Assembly (NCBI GenBank): GCA_928721565.1
Contig: OV788638.1
Coordinates: 1-64,000 of the forward strand
Direction of reading: 5' to 3'
Length of the DNA: 64,000 nt
From: an uncultured Clostridia bacterium
GTDB taxonomy: Bacteria; Bacillota; Clostridia; TANB77; CAG-508
Positions 51,177-62,500 of the stretch are shown here, one piece after another. Position 1 is the stretch's first letter. Every line of letters begins with the position of its first letter. A model generated the notes under the pieces. It was not told the DNA's origin, made no database searches, and saw nothing but the letters and a program-made list of their open reading frames with translations. Position numbers and translations under genes: made by a program.

Positions 51177-51980
51177 TTATTCTTCCTCTTTTGCTGATTT
51201 TGTAGTGCTCCTTTTACGTGTAGTAGTTGTACTTGTCTTTTTAGCAGTTGACTTTAGAGCTGCTTTTTTTGTTGTTGTCTTTGTAGCCGTTGTTTTTGCA
51301 GTTGTTGTTCTTGGAGCTGTTGTTTTTTTAGCTGTTGCTGTCTTTGGCTTACTAGTAGTACTCTTTCTTTGAGTAGTTTTTCTAGGTTTTACTTCAGTTT
51401 CTTCAACCTCATCATCATCTTCTTCTATTTCTTCATGTTCAACTTCTACTGCCTCTTTTTTCTTCTTGCCATCTCCATATTTAATTTCCATTACTAATTC
51501 AAATACTTCTTGTAAGAATAACAATAATGAAACAACTACTACGCAGAATAGGTATCCCCATTTAGATTCTAACAATCCTAAGATATATCCCCATCCTTCA
51601 ACAACAATTGTATCACTAGTTTTTCCTATAAAATAATCATAAGCATAATTTTGTTCTTTTCCTACATTATATACAATATGACTACCTTGTTGTGTTTTTT
51701 CTTGTAATGATTCAACTACAACACTATATTCTTGGCTATTAATAACCTTGTATAATAGCATTTCGTCTCCAACTTGTACATTTTTATCACTTGTGCTTTT
51801 AATGAATAATATAGATCCTTGTTTATATTTAGGCTCTAGAGAATCATCTTTTACTAAATATACAGTATACCCTCCTAACTGACTATTATTATAATCATTA
51901 TATGACAATAATAGCACAGTAACTGTAATAGCAATTATTGCATATATTACAAATAGTATACTTCCTAGTACTTTTTTCAT
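51177..51980 (-). CDS. Degenerate signal peptidase-like protein with Lys/Thr/Ala-rich tail
   Basis: 267 residues. The fold follows signal peptidase I (helix 1, then YTVYLVKDDSLEPKYKQGSILFIKS, NVQVGDEMLLYKV). The catalytic Ser aligns with DDSLEP, but the His block (THRI in its neighbours) is replaced by SVVVESLQEK, so it is probably inactive. After a second helix (LFCVVVVSLLLFLQEVFEL) comes a Glu-rich stretch and then about 65 residues of Lys/Thr/Ala repeats resembling histone H1-like tails. It may bind or present substrates rather than cleave them; the cytosolic tail could bind nucleic acid or acidic partners. Confidence 0.7.
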   Translation of the reverse strand: MKKVLGSILFVIYAIIAITVTVLLLSYNDYNNSQLGGYTVYLVKDDSLEPKYKQGSILFIKSTSDKNVQVGDEMLLYKVINSQEYSVVVESLQEKTQQGSHIVYNVGKEQNYAYDYFIGKTSDTIVVEGWGYILGLLESKWGYLFCVVVVSLLLFLQEVFELVMEIKYGDGKKKKEAVEVEHEEIEEDDDEVEETEVKPRKTTQRKSTTSKPKTATAKKTTAPRTTTAKTTATKTTTKKAALKSTAKKTSTTTTRKRSTTKSAKEEE

Positions 51981-52003
51981 AATTTTTTCTTCCTTTCTTT
52001 GGT

Positions 52004-52450
52004 CTATTTTTGTATTGGTTCTAACTTAATTCTTTGTGTTGCTGTCATATTGCCTTTGTATATTACACTTATTTCACATTGTTGTCCAACTTCCAAATCT
52101 GTATTAGTACCTGTTCTCATTTGTCCTAAAACATTTTCGTCAGCTCCAATTAATATAGCATTAAATTGTTCATCAGTTACTTTTTTTGATGTATTATTTG
52201 TTATTCTCATTGTTATCATTGTTCTATCTTGATCTTGTAAATATTCCATATATATATTTTTTGCATCCATTCCAGAAGCAGTTGTTGTCTCTGGCAAAGA
52301 AACTACTTGTTGCTCTTGTTTATTTTCTGCTGTAGATTTTTTGTTTTTATTTTTAACAACATTAGTAATAACAACAGCAGCTACTATAATTAGAATAATT
52401 GTAACAAATAAAGTAATTAACATTTTTTTACCTTTTCTTACCTTTTTCAT
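52004..52450 (-). CDS. Membrane-anchored extracytoplasmic protein, FxLYD-like, unknown
   Basis: 148 residues. Basic N-terminus, helix at about 10-33 (MLITLFVTIILIIVAAVVITNVV), Lys-rich linker, then a small beta domain (YMEYLQDQDRTMITMRITNNTSKKVTDEQFNAILIGADENVLG). Comparison of strand pattern with FxLYD-type domains is tentative. First gene of the tight run to 40.6 kb, with GGAGG before its ATG. Confidence 0.6.
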   Translation of the reverse strand: MKKVRKGKKMLITLFVTIILIIVAAVVITNVVKNKNKKSTAENKQEQQVVSLPETTTASGMDAKNIYMEYLQDQDRTMITMRITNNTSKKVTDEQFNAILIGADENVLGQMRTGTNTDLEVGQQCEISVIYKGNMTATQRIKLEPIQK

Positions 52451-52559
52451 AATTTTCCTCCTTTTTTCCCTAATATATTTTATACCATAACTTTTTTTAA
52501 AAGTCTATACTTTTTAATAATAAATTTTTGTCAAATTTTAGCTATTTATTTAATCAATA

Positions 52560-52603
52560 GAGCACATAAAAGTTAATCTAAAATCAGACTTTTTATGTGC
52601 TCC
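52560..52603 (-). terminator. Terminator after the split surface-protein gene
   Basis: GAGCACATAAAA arms with an internal loop; the minus strand continues in an AT-rich tract. Separates the 52.6-53.5 kb gene from the operon starting at 52450. Confidence 0.65.
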
Positions 52604-52627
52604 AAAAAACTATCTTTTTATACAAGA

Positions 52628-53504
52628 TTAACTGTCAGAATTGCTTTTTACTGTGATAACAGAAGTCGCATTACCTGAAGGATATGTATAATTTTTAGAC
52701 ATATCTACTTTATAAAATTTTATATTTCTACTAGCTTCCTTATCCATACTAAAAGTAAATTTTTTTACATATCCACCAGAAGCAGTTGTTTCACTTCCTT
52801 CAACTCTATTAATATAAGCCTCATCACTTAAATCAATTCTTATAACACTAGGGTCAAACTCCAAAGTAACAGGCATACCACTACTTTGTGCATTAGTCAA
52901 TTGAAGAACAGCATAATTTCTATTTGCCACATCCTCAATTGTATAGCTATTAACAGCAACTTGTTTAATTCTTAAAGTAATTTCACAAGAAATCTCCTTT
53001 TTATATGGTTCTTGAGTACTAGCTTTTATCTTAACAGTAACAGTCTCATCTTTTTTGATTTGACTTTTAGGAGTCACCACCACAACCAATCTACTAACAT
53101 TATTAGGAGTATCTCCAGACTTAGCATAAATAACTCCATCTGTAGAAGTAGGTCCATCTGCCGAATTAATACCGTAAAGATACTTTATCAGTATCAGGAG
53201 TCTCGCAAGAAACAGAATAATTTAAATCATAATCTAATCTAAGCAATGTATTTGCATAACTATATAAATCAAAATTTATTTCGTATGCATCAACTCCACC
53301 CCAATTTTCATACTGATAAGTTGCATTATCAAGAGTAAGCAAATCACTTGTAAAATAAAATTCCTTAGAAGTAAAATATGCTTCTCTTATATTATTGTAA
53401 ACATATCTACCAAATACAGCAAGACTTAAAGCTAAAACAACAATAAATATTGCAATACCAAGTTTAACTTTATTTAACTTTTTACATCTTTTACGTTCTC
53501 TCAT
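52628..53504 (-). CDS. Secreted or anchored surface protein, read through a +1 shift at CGG
   Basis: The first segment (53504 to 53166) has a signal/anchor helix (LGIAIFIVVLALSLAVFGRYVY) and a beta region with YQYENWGGVDAYEINFDLYSY. Zero frame ends VSLRY at TAA. Skipping the C of the CGG at 53172-53174 gives VSLGINSADGPTSTDGVIY and continues without a stop through VVVVTPKSQIKKDETVTVKIKAST to the end at 52628, 291 residues in all. The second half is a pair of Ig-like/Thr-rich beta domains. Lies directly downstream of the giant surface protein gene, probably functionally linked. Family not recognised. Confidence 0.7.
53172..53174 (-). other. CGG at +1 frameshift site in the surface-protein gene
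   Basis: Minus strand zero frame TTA CGG TAT TAA; with the C at 53174 skipped, TTA GGT ATT AAT TCG GCA continues open into the second half. Confidence 0.75.
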
Positions 53505-53519
53505 AATTTTATCCTTTCT

Positions 53520-53583
53520 ATGTTCATTTGGTCATTAGGGACCGGTTCTCTGTTGAACACAAGACCGGTCCTTTTTTGACCAT
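53520..53583. repeat. ACCGGT-core repeats between the giant gene and its neighbour
   Basis: Cores at 53541-53546 (GGACCGGTTCT) and 53564-53569 (AGACCGGTCC, fully palindromic GGACCGGTCC-like variant). The pair ends at the 3' end of the giant surface gene and might act as its terminator hairpin, since TTTTTT is adjacent. Confidence 0.85.
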
Positions 53584-53586
53584 TTT

Positions 53587-56500
53587 CTATGGAGTTATTA
53601 TAAATGTCTTCCTTATTGTTTGTATTAATGTATTATTATAATAAGCTTTAAATACTAATTTGTATTCTCCTGTGTTTATGCCTTTCTTTATTGCTTTATC
53701 AAAAGCTATTGTTTCGATATTTTCTCCTTGTGATGTTGATGGATGTGCTTTCTTTTCCATTACCATATATTCTTTACATCCGTCTGCTGTTATTAATCCT
53801 TGTTGTTCATCCTCTGGTGTTTTCCAATCTCCATCTAAGTAATCTTTTAAGTCTACTTTTGTATAACTTATTCCATTGTATGATTTTGTTCCATCTTCTG
53901 ATGTAGTATAAGTGTCATTACGCTTGTATAATTCAACTCTTATGTTTGTATCATCTGTAGGTGAACCAATCTTAACTGTTAAGTCTAATCCGTCTCCTCC
54001 ATCTAAATTCAAACCAGTGTTTTTATTCATAATTCTGCTACCATCAGCTGATTCTAGTCCAGCTAAGCCTAGTTTTTTATTAATAAATGTTATATAAATA
54101 TCTTTTACTTCTGTTGTCTCTCCTCCATAATATGAACCATCATCTGAAGCAAAGAAGTATACTTTTGCTATATATTGACCTGCTGGTACATTGCTTTGGC
54201 TTAATGATAATGCATATGAATTTTTAATTTTAGCAAGTCCTCCTCCAAGAGGAACTCTTATTACTCCATCTGCACCTGCAGTGTAAACTGTTGAATCAGT
54301 TTCATCTGTAAGTTTTAGATTTTGAACATCTGGTGCTTTTATTCTTTCACCATGTTCATCAACAATTTCGATTGCTAAACCTGTCTTTTTACTATAATAT
54401 TTAGTATCTTGAATATTTGCACCATCTGCAGTTTTTTGCTCTAATAATGAGCTATCAAATGTAAATGGAATTGTTAAATTCTCAAATACTGAATATGCTG
54501 TTTTTCCATCATTAGTTGTAACATCTTCAGACATTGTAGCATTTTGGTTATATAAGTTATATTTTAATGTTTTGTTTCCATTGCCATATTTTTTAGCACC
54601 TGATGAGCTTCTTAATTCTAAATATGTTTCTTGTGCTAGTTTGTTTGTATCTATATTAGTATCTCTGAAGTCTATTGAAACATCATATTTTTCTAATGCA
54701 TATGGTACATGTGCTATTCTAGTTATGTTATTACTATGCCAATATTTACTATTATCATCAGTGTATTTACTGCTTGAACTTGTTCCACCCATATCAATGA
54801 ACTTAGATAATTTGTATAAATATCTTGTAGTTCCAGAAGAATTATCAGTATAATCATAATCTGTGTCACTAGCAACTTGATAATAATAAACTTTGTTTAA
54901 ATTATCACCTTGTCCATAATCTCTTAAAGTAATTTTAGTTCCTTTAGCCAATGGAGTTGAAGTTGATAACACTCTATAATCTCCTGATTCATAGATATCA
55001 TCAAATTGCCCCAATTTAAAACTTACATAAGATATATCAACAGAACTATCAGTTGTGTAATTCAACTCTGTATTTGTACTGTTAGTAAATCTTGGAATAT
55101 ATGCACCACTTTGGTCATATTCAGATAATGACTGAATATTTACTGCTATAACAACTTTAAATGTATTGCCAACACTTGCATCTTCTCCTTTTCTAGCTTT
55201 ACCAGTCAATATAATATTTACATATCCTAAATCTGCAGTTTCAGTAACATTAACTGAATTGAATAATTTAAAGATTATCTTTCCTGGATCAGTTGAATTG
55301 TCAGTCTTAAATGTTGTGTCTCCATCAAAAGAACCATTAGAATCTGTGTAAATATTTGTAGTTCCAGTCTTTAGCCAGCCAGAGTTTGATGTTTCCATTG
55401 TCATTCCAAAAATATAATTAGCATTTTCACCATGTGTTGGTACTGACAATTTATTAATCAAATTAACACTTGTAGCTAAAGCATTTGCACTTACCTTGTC
55501 AACTGTGAATGTTGTTCCATTGTAAGAAACATCATTTACAAATTTCTTAAAGTTAAGTTCTAGTTCTGCCATTGAATATGTTGAATATGTTGAAGCAATT
55601 AATGATGTATTATAATTTACTATGTCTGCTCCTATTATCCAATCATAATATGATCCATAATCTGTAACATCTATAACCTGAGGTACTGCAGTTGATTCTG
55701 AAACAACATTTGTATAGAATCCATCAACTGTAATATCATGGCTTGGTTTGTGTCTACCTTCGATATATGTACCATTAGCAAACATATTAGTTGTTGCAGC
55801 TCCAGAATAATTTGGTGCATATATGTCATACTCTTTAGCTCCTGTTGTACGACTAATTCTGTACATTCCGAAGAATGCCATACCTTTAACATCACCCCAG
55901 ATGTCTTCATTAGCTCTATCAGCTAATTCTCCTTCTTGTTTAGCAAAGATTAAGTTTACACCTTCAAAAGTATATAATCTATTATCAACATTTCTTGTAA
56001 CTGTATTGTTATCAATAGTTGCAGTAGCTTTTGTAGTTGAATTGTCATCAGTTGTTAATAAACTTTCAAATCCTCCAACCATGTTAAATCCTTTTTGTGT
56101 ATATAATGTTGAATTATCAAGTAATGCTAATCCGTTTGTAACTCTATTTAGAGTATAACTTGTATTTTTATAGTAATTATATTTATCTTGAGCTCCAGTC
56201 AACTCTAGATATGAATTCTGAATAGATACTTTACCTGTTCTTTCGATAGATACCATATTATAAGAACTTGTAGAAGTTCCAAAATCTTTTATCTTAACTG
56301 TTGAACCATCTTTTGAACCAGTTGGAGTGTAATTTGAACCATTTCCAGATCCAAAAATCCTTCCATTAAATGTTATTGGAGATTCTTTACCATTGTCTAA
56401 AGTTATATGTGTTTCACCATAAACACTTGTTGCACTATAATCTTGGGTATCTATAAATCCTCCACCATACATATACCCCCATATATTTATATTTCCGGCA

Positions 56501-59500
56501 ATTAATGTAGAATCTGTTACAGCATCTTTACCAATATTGATATTTGTATTTCCATATACAGTTCCTCCATTAGATCCTCCATATATGTCATATACAGTTC
56601 CTCCAGCAATGTTAAGTGTTGTAGAACCTGTAGTTCCAGATTTACCAATATCTGATTGATATCCTCCACCAAATAGATTAGATATTGTAGAATTTCCTGA
56701 AATATTTATAGTTGCATTTTGTGTTATTCCATTATTTAAGTTTCCACCATAGACATTGCCTACCCTAGCATCTTTTATATTTACTATAGAATTTGTAGTC
56801 TCAGAAGAATCATTATCTCCTCCTTCATTTCCACCATAAATATTAGTTACTTTTACTTTAGCTCCATTTTGTGTTACTTTGGCATTAATTGCACCTACAC
56901 CATATCCAGCACCAAATGCATTAGTTACTGTTCCTGAGTTTAATACAACATTAGTATTTGTAGTTACACCTGCTGTCTTAGAACCACCATGAATAGAATC
57001 AATTGTAAGTCCATCAAGATTTACATTAGCTGTTCCAACACTTGCTGAATTTCCACCACCATATACATTTAATAATGTACCAGACTTCAATTCAACATTT
57101 GAAGTTTCAACAGTTCCATTTGTATTAGAACCACCATAAATACTTGTAACATTTGCAGTTCCTTCTATTTTTACATTAGAAGTTGTAGTAGTACCACCAT
57201 AACCACCACCATAAACATCTGTAACTGTTCCTGACTGTAAGTAAATATTAGAATTTGTAACTGTTCCATCAGTATTAGAACCACCATAAATTGTACTAGC
57301 AGTCATACCATTTAAATAAATATTAGCTTCGTTAGTAATTCCAGCTGTATCAGAACCACCATAAACTGTTGGTATTTTAGCACATTTTACTAAATGTATT
57401 TCCGATGTTCCTATTCTGTCATATTTACCACTACCATATATTGTTCCTCTAATATCTGGTGTTGTATTTTTATCAGAACTTCCAATTACTATATTAGTAT
57501 TTTGACTTGAATTATCAGAATTTAACTGGTCTTGTGTTGTTAACTCATTTCCACCATAAATATTTTGGTTTACATTTCCTCCGTATATGTTAATATTTGT
57601 TGCTGTTTGCACTTGGTTTTGATAAGCTCCACCATAAATACTACCTATATACACACTACTATTTATATTTATATTTGCTGTACCTGTAACACCACAATTA
57701 TAACCACCACCATGAATATTTAGTACTTCTGATGAATTATTTAGTGTTATATTTGTGTTACCAGTAATTAAACCTGTATTTGTATTAATTGTTGTACCAT
57801 TTATTATTCCAGCACTTCCACCATAAATATCCTGAGAGCTTCCATAGCTTACTATATTAGTATTTCCTATTACTTTTCCTTGTGCTTCTGTTGTAGCATT
57901 TGAACCTCCAAAAATTGTGGCCCCATAACCATTAAAGGCTCTATATATAGTTATTATAGAATTTCCTGTTGATGTATCATTATTACCATGTCCAAATACA
58001 CTTGAATATACGTCACCACCATAGAAATTTAATATATTTGCATCAGGTTGTCCTACTTGATTTTTATCTTTAGTAGTAGCCATTCTAGAACCACCATAAA
58101 TATTCCCCCATACATTTCCATAATACATATCAAGTTCAATTTTTCCATCAGTAAATCCATTTATAGATCTTAGATAAATACTTGCTTCTTCTGATGTTTT
58201 ATTAAATGCATTTTCTCCTGTAAATGTTGCACTATACATTTTAGTTATTGCATAATATCTTGAATATCCTAATGTAGTATCTTGTGAACCATCTCTATTA
58301 TATGGATAACATCTATCTTCAAGTTCTCCCATTGCTAAATATCCTGTAATTTCTGGTTTTCCTCCATACATTCCTATTTCAGCTCTTGTCTGAGCAATTT
58401 CTTTATGGTGTACAACCGCTTCTTTCATAGTTCCAATTAAAACTTGATGAGAAACATATTTTTTATTAGTAGTAGGATTATTCAAACTACTTCCAATAAT
58501 AATATCATTATATTTACCATTTTCCACTATAACAGTATGAATACCAATAGTATTCTTTGTAGTTTCTTCTTTGTAGTTACCACCAACAACGGCTCCAAAA
58601 GTATATTTATCCTCAGGTGTAGAAATACCTCTTCCAAGTATTACATCACCATAATTTGTGATCAATATATTTGAATAATCACCTTTAGCCAAGTAATCAC
58701 TACCATCACTTACATCAGTAGAATTAGAATATAATTTAATATTATCAAAAGTAATATCTCCATCTACATTCATATTAGAAGAAATTTTCAATTCAGCACT
58801 ATCACTTCTATAATCAACACCTGCATATAAACTTGTAATTGTAGCATTTCCTTTTAAAGTATCAGTACTATTCCAATCTAATTTATCCATAATAACAATA
58901 ATGTTATTTGAAGCATTTCCATTAGAATCTAATTTACTATATGCTGTTTGCAAATCTTTTACTGGTGTTGTAGGAGACTTACCATCATTTGAATTATCAC
59001 CTTTATTAGATACGAAAATTACAGTTGCCTCTTGCCATACAGCATTCAAATGAGTTACTGTATTTGGAATCTCATCATATAAACTATAAACTTTGGCATC
59101 ATCTGTAGAGAATCCCTTCTCATTAGCAACTGCCCAGCCCTTAAAGCTATATGCCTTTTGATTTCCATTTTCATATTTAAATGGTTCTGCAAATAATGTA
59201 TTTTTACCATCATCATAAATCTCTCCAATAGAGCTTGCCCTATATGTTGTACTTTCAGTATTTGTACCAGATTCATTTATACTCATTAATTCATGAACAT
59301 AAGCTTGATGCATTTGTTCAAAATCAGGAGTTGCATGATATGTAATAGCAGTATAATTGTCTGTATTAGTACTTATTGCTGATTTAGAGAAGCTTATTGT
59401 AGTTGTAGCACTCTTATTGTCAAACTCATCAACTAAAGTATCTTTTTCAAGTACTAAAGAATAACATCCAATTTCTGTTAAACCTGTAACATCAATCTTA

Positions 59501-62500
59501 TAAGTTTTAGAAACTTCTGTATTATCTGTTCCTACCTCTGTAACAGTTATATTATCTGTATTTGTAACATCAGTACCATCTCTAAAGATTTTTACATTTG
59601 ATGCTTCTAAATTACTATTTGTTAAATCTAAGAATGTATCTTGTCCTTTAACATTAAAGCTAATCTTTCCATCTTTCTCAAATTGAGAAGTATCTGTACT
59701 CATATATCTCCAAACTGGTTTTTTGTTATCTAAATCTACAAATATATCTGTTGCCTCATTAGTATGACCATCTAAGTCACTGATTTTTCCAGCAGGAATG
59801 CTAATCTTAAGTTGTTTAAATTCCTCTTCAAAATCATCTAATCTAACAACAAAATCATAACCATACTGTGTTTTAACAGGTGTTACTGTAATTGGTAAAT
59901 CTGTTCTTTGTACATATTGACCATCTCTATTTAATTGATAAATTAAAATATCATCAGCAGTCAATTTTGTATTAAAGTCATAGAATCTATCAGTACCAGA
60001 GATTGTTACAGTTGCATAACGTTTAGCCCAACTTATAAATTTGTCTTTATAGAATAATTTAGGTTTAATAAAGTCAACTCTTATATAATTATTAACATCA
60101 TCACCATTGTCATTATCAACTATTATTTTTGTTTCAATGTTCGTATTTCCAGATGTATCATTTACTTTTCCTGCAGAAATCACAAGTTCAATTTTACCAC
60201 TATGTCTTCTAAATATTTCATTTTCTAAGTTTTTGTCAAGTTCAAAGTTAGAAAGTTTTAATGTATATCTTATACCATTTCCTGAACCATCAGTTATATC
60301 TGCACTTGTCAATTCTTTAGTTATAGTATCAGTTACATCCATATCATCAACAAGTATTTGTATATCATCAAGAGTAATATTACTCTCTAAGAAGTTAGTA
60401 TCAATTGCATCAAATGCTATACTTACTTGTTTATTTTCTTGATCCACTACTGGGTTAACATCAGCTGTATATTTATATTTAATTGTTGGTTTTATAAAAT
60501 CAACAATATTATTTCTAAATGCTGTGTATTTTGGATTATCAGCACTATCGCCAATATCATTTTCAACCCAATTTGGATTTCCTACAGAAAGTTCTGTAAT
60601 TTTATTTCCGTTTCCAGAAGTATCTTTAATTGTATTATCTCCAATTGAGATTTTTACTGCACCATCATATTTGCCAAAGTTTCCTAAAGTCAACGTGTAT
60701 CCTGTATTAGCACCATCAAGTTCTGCAGTATCTGTTATTTTAGTTAATGTTTTAGTAATTGTGTTTACTGGTTTATCTGGATTTTCTGTATTATCTACAT
60801 AAACAAATATATTATCTGTTGTTAATGTATCTTTTAAGTAATATTTATCACGTCCTAGTAATTTGACTGTTACAGTACCTGTTTCTGCATCTCTATCTCT
60901 TGTAATACTGCTTGTTGAATATTCCCAAGTAGGTCTTGTAAAATCAACTATACTATTTCTGAACGCTGTATATTCTCCTTTTGAATCTCCAGCTTCTGTC
61001 CAAGTAGCATTTCCTACTAAAACTTCAGTTTCTTTATTCTTATTTCCAGATTTATCTGTTATTACACCTTCTGGAATTATAAGACTTGTTATACCCTCGT
61101 TTTCGCCAAAGTTACCCAAAATAATCTGATATGTAACAGCTGTTGTTTCTCTGCTTACTTGAATAACTTGTTTTGTTATTGTATCAGGGTAAACTGTTTC
61201 TCCGTCAGGTTTTACAACCTTAACTTTCATTTTTGCAACATTATCTGCATCTTGTAAAATTGTTTTGTCTAAATATTTATCTGTAGCTCTAATTCTTACT
61301 GATACAGTTCCTGTTTCGTTTGTTAAATCTCTATCTATTGAATTTGCATTATTTATTTTACTTAAATTGTCATCAGTTCTTTCAATTAATGGATCTATAA
61401 CATCAACTATTACTGGTTTGTCTGAATCGTCACCATCATCATAATCTAATGTGATAGTTGTAGCAGTATTTTTGTTTCCAGAAGTATCATCTACTTTGTC
61501 TGCTGCAAATACGAAATCTACTGCACCACTGTAATCTTGATATTTATCATTCTCATTGTATACCAACTCGAAGTTTGATACTACAAATGTATATTCAGTT
61601 CCATCTGCTATTTCTGTAGAAGTTACTGTTGTATGTAATTGATCTGTTAAATCTGTTCCTGCAACTTTGATTCTTATATTATCTGTATTTAAGCTTCCAT
61701 CTGCATTCATAATTGAATTTTGTCTAATATATTTATCTGTTACAGTAAATTTAACTGTCAATGTTTTTGCCTCATAATCTATATCAGGATTTTTGTTTCC
61801 TTCTACTGATGAATATGTGTATTTAATTGTTGGACTAATAAAGTCTACTATACTGTCTCTAAATGCTGGATAAATTGGATTTTTTGAGTCATCACCAGTT
61901 TCAACCCATTCTGGATTTCCTACTGGAATTGTTGTTTCTAAGTTCTTATTTCCACTTTCGTCTTGTATTGTTTCTGCATCTATAACAATTTTTGTAGTTC
62001 CATTTATTTTTCCGAAGTTTCCTAATGTCAATTTATATCCTGCAAATTTTAGATTATCAACATCAGCTAAACCTTGTTTTGTTGCCAATTGTTTTAATGT
62101 AGCTATATCTGTAATTGGTGTTAATTGTTTTGTTATTGAACTTTCTAATTGGTCATCTACATATACTTTAATATTATCTGTTGTTAATGTATTTGTATTG
62201 TAATATTTATCACTACCAATTATTGTAACATCTACTGTGTCAGCATCTGCTCCATTTCTTGTTCTATTTATTGCACTTGTACCATAGCTCCATAATGGAT
62301 TTACAACATCCACTACAACTGGATCTGTATGTTCTGGATGATTAGCAGGGTCATCTACACCAATTGTTATTGTTGTTGGTAAACTCTTATTTTTTGATTG
62401 GTCTATTATAGAACCTTCTGGGAAGGCTAAAGTTACATTACCACTATAGCCCTCACCATTTTTAGTTTCTAATCCTTCTAGTTTAATTTCATATCTTTCA

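Noticed and set aside
51091..51372. A Val-rich 93-residue plus-strand frame
   Set aside because: It is the antisense of the Lys/Thr/Ala tail of the signal peptidase-like gene; low complexity explains the open frame.
13165..53174. CGG reassigned to another amino acid (for example Trp or Gln, as reported in some Bacillota)
   Set aside because: Reassignment would not restore the reading frame; in all four genes the sequence after CGG is homologous only after a +1 shift.
53587..53700. Sortase-anchored C-terminus for the giant surface protein
   Set aside because: The last residues (KTFIITP) have no LPXTG-like motif, hydrophobic span or basic tail.
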